Assembly: GCA_026770615.1 (NCBI GenBank)
Contig: MU631644.1
Coordinates: 71,356 to 86,315, forward strand
Direction of reading: 5' to 3'
DNA length: 14,960 bases
DNA from: Pavlovales sp. CCMP2436
Lineage: Eukaryota; Haptophyta; Pavlovophyceae; Pavlovales
Positions within the stretch are counted from its first letter, which is position 1; each line of letters starts with the position of its first letter. Both the position numbers and the translations under genes were made by a program. Positions 14,391 to 14,960 of the stretch are shown here, piece after piece. The notes under the pieces are model-generated. The model saw nothing but the letters and a program-made list of their open reading frames with translations, was not told where the DNA came from and did no database searches.

Positions 14391-14743
14391 ACAAATCACG
14401 GAATAAATTAGTGTTGACACGAGTACGCCCGTTAGACCAATCCCATCAATTGTGTTGGACATGAGTACGTTAGACCTGGGAAATAAATCACGGGAAACAG
14501 TGGTAATAAGGAGGATTTGCCATATTTTAAAAAATGGATACGGAGGGGTGGGCAGTGTGACATGCTGTCTGTGCGTCTGCTTGCGTCGCTCCTAGCCTGA
14601 GGTGTTTCCGTCAATTCGTTTTTTGGGGTCAGACGTGTCATTGGGGTCATAGACGAAAATCCCGCTCTTCTTGACCCCAAATAACACAATTGACCCCAAA
14701 AGCCGATTAGATCAAAACTTCGCTGGAAAACAAATCACGGGAA
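14391..14743. repeat. Short interspersed duplications within the R5 block
   Basis: AAATCACGG(G)AA occurs near 14393, 14485 and 14732. GACACGAGTACG...GTTAGACC (about 14417-14438) recurs as GACATGAGTACGTTAGACC (14459-14477). Together with the R5 copies they suggest repeated local duplication. Confidence 0.6.
14596..14701. repeat. R5 copies b and c forming a hairpin
   Basis: Copy b (14596-14650, plus) starts CCTGAGGTGTTTCCGTCAAT and carries TTTTGGGGTCA...ATTGGGGTCA. Copy c (14672-14701) is the inverted counterpart, TGACCCCAAATAACACAATT onward. The 30-nt arms pair imperfectly around a 22-nt spacer. Copies a and c also form inverted ends of a ~460-bp interval. Confidence 0.75.
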
Positions 14744-14859
14744 AATCCATATTTGTCGACAACAAACAAGAATAGCCTTGTGTAAGACAACTCATTCCTC
14801 TCCGAATTTCCTGACCCGGACCTGCATTTTTTTGATATTTTTTTAATATTTTTGGGTTC

Positions 14860-14916
14860 AAGGGCTGCGTCTGGAGTTTTTTTTTTTTTTTTTTTTTTAA
14901 AGGGCTGCATCCGGAG
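14860..14916 (-). repeat. T22 tract flanked by a 17-bp direct repeat
   Basis: AAGGGCTGCGTCTGGAG (14860-14876) and AAGGGCTGCATCCGGAG (14900-14916) bracket T22 (14877-14898) and one A. The two flanks differ by two transitions. It resembles an aged insertion of poly(A) on the minus strand with target duplication. Confidence 0.65.
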
Positions 14917-14960
14917 ACGCACACGCAGAAATTCAACTTGCCCGATTGTGAGAAAAAATT

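Noticed and set aside
13939..14391. 150-codon plus-strand frame with ATG after a TATATA run
   Set aside because: Arg/Pro/Ala composition, all six frames open in the GC island, and its second half is R5 repeat sequence.
1..14960. CRISPR array, tRNA, rRNA or spliceosomal RNA genes
   Set aside because: No regularly spaced direct repeats and no recognisable tRNA A/B boxes, rRNA or snRNA core sequences were found by eye.

Overview
The window looks like nuclear DNA of a unicellular eukaryote, probably a marine alga. Three things point that way: a spliced gene with GT-AG introns, AATAAA-type poly(A) signals, and GC-rich coding islands (mostly G/C third positions) inside AT-rich, repeat-laden intergenic DNA. 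Sequence alone does not fix the lineage. Haptophytes and stramenopile algae are the best guesses, because repeat-derived introns (introners) are known from such groups.

Only two genes can be named with confidence. The first is a tRNA pseudouridine synthase of the TruA family (about 3696-5071, + strand, five proposed exons). The second is a single-exon protein at 8056-9900 (+ strand). It joins an Ala/Lys-rich histone-H1-like head, a complete DNase I-like endonuclease/exonuclease/phosphatase (EEP) domain and two AT-hook-like C-terminal modules. Weaker coding candidates are a two-helix membrane protein exon (2411-2740, -), an ORF just upstream of truA (3108-3689, +), a small helical ORF (6549-6812, +), a basic protein (11450-12274, -), a decayed gene (12756-13710, +) and a small exon ending in FPPLG (14030-14233, -).

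The rest is a mosaic of dispersed short repeats, named here R1 to R5. R1 is the most interesting. It has four copies (2028-2133 -, 4076-4285 +, 5793-5996 +, 12318-12421 -). All start with a GT donor-like end, and one copy is exactly the intron that interrupts the catalytic GRTDAGV motif of truA, with the same 7-bp sequence at both junctions. R2, R3 and R4 form a mosaic that occurs at 0.55-1.56 kb and again at 6.40-7.17 kb, including a 58-bp block that is identical in two places. R5 (paired GGGGTCA motifs) builds a hairpin near the right end.

Layout: 1-1560, R2/R3/R4 repeats without a clear gene; 1569-2740, weak exons and R1 copy 1; 2710-3122, hairpins and an A28 tract; 3108-5216, upstream ORF and truA; 5217-7430, R1 copy 3, the R4-ORF-R3-R2-R2 block and a CGGTCA cluster; 7580-10225, the EEP gene with leader repeats and poly(A) signals; 10226-11449, unassigned; 11450-12421, basic-protein ORF with an R1 copy upstream in the same sense; 12756-13710, pseudogene; 13711-14960, small exon candidate, R5 and a poly(T) tract. 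No operon-like or pathway link between the genes is visible.
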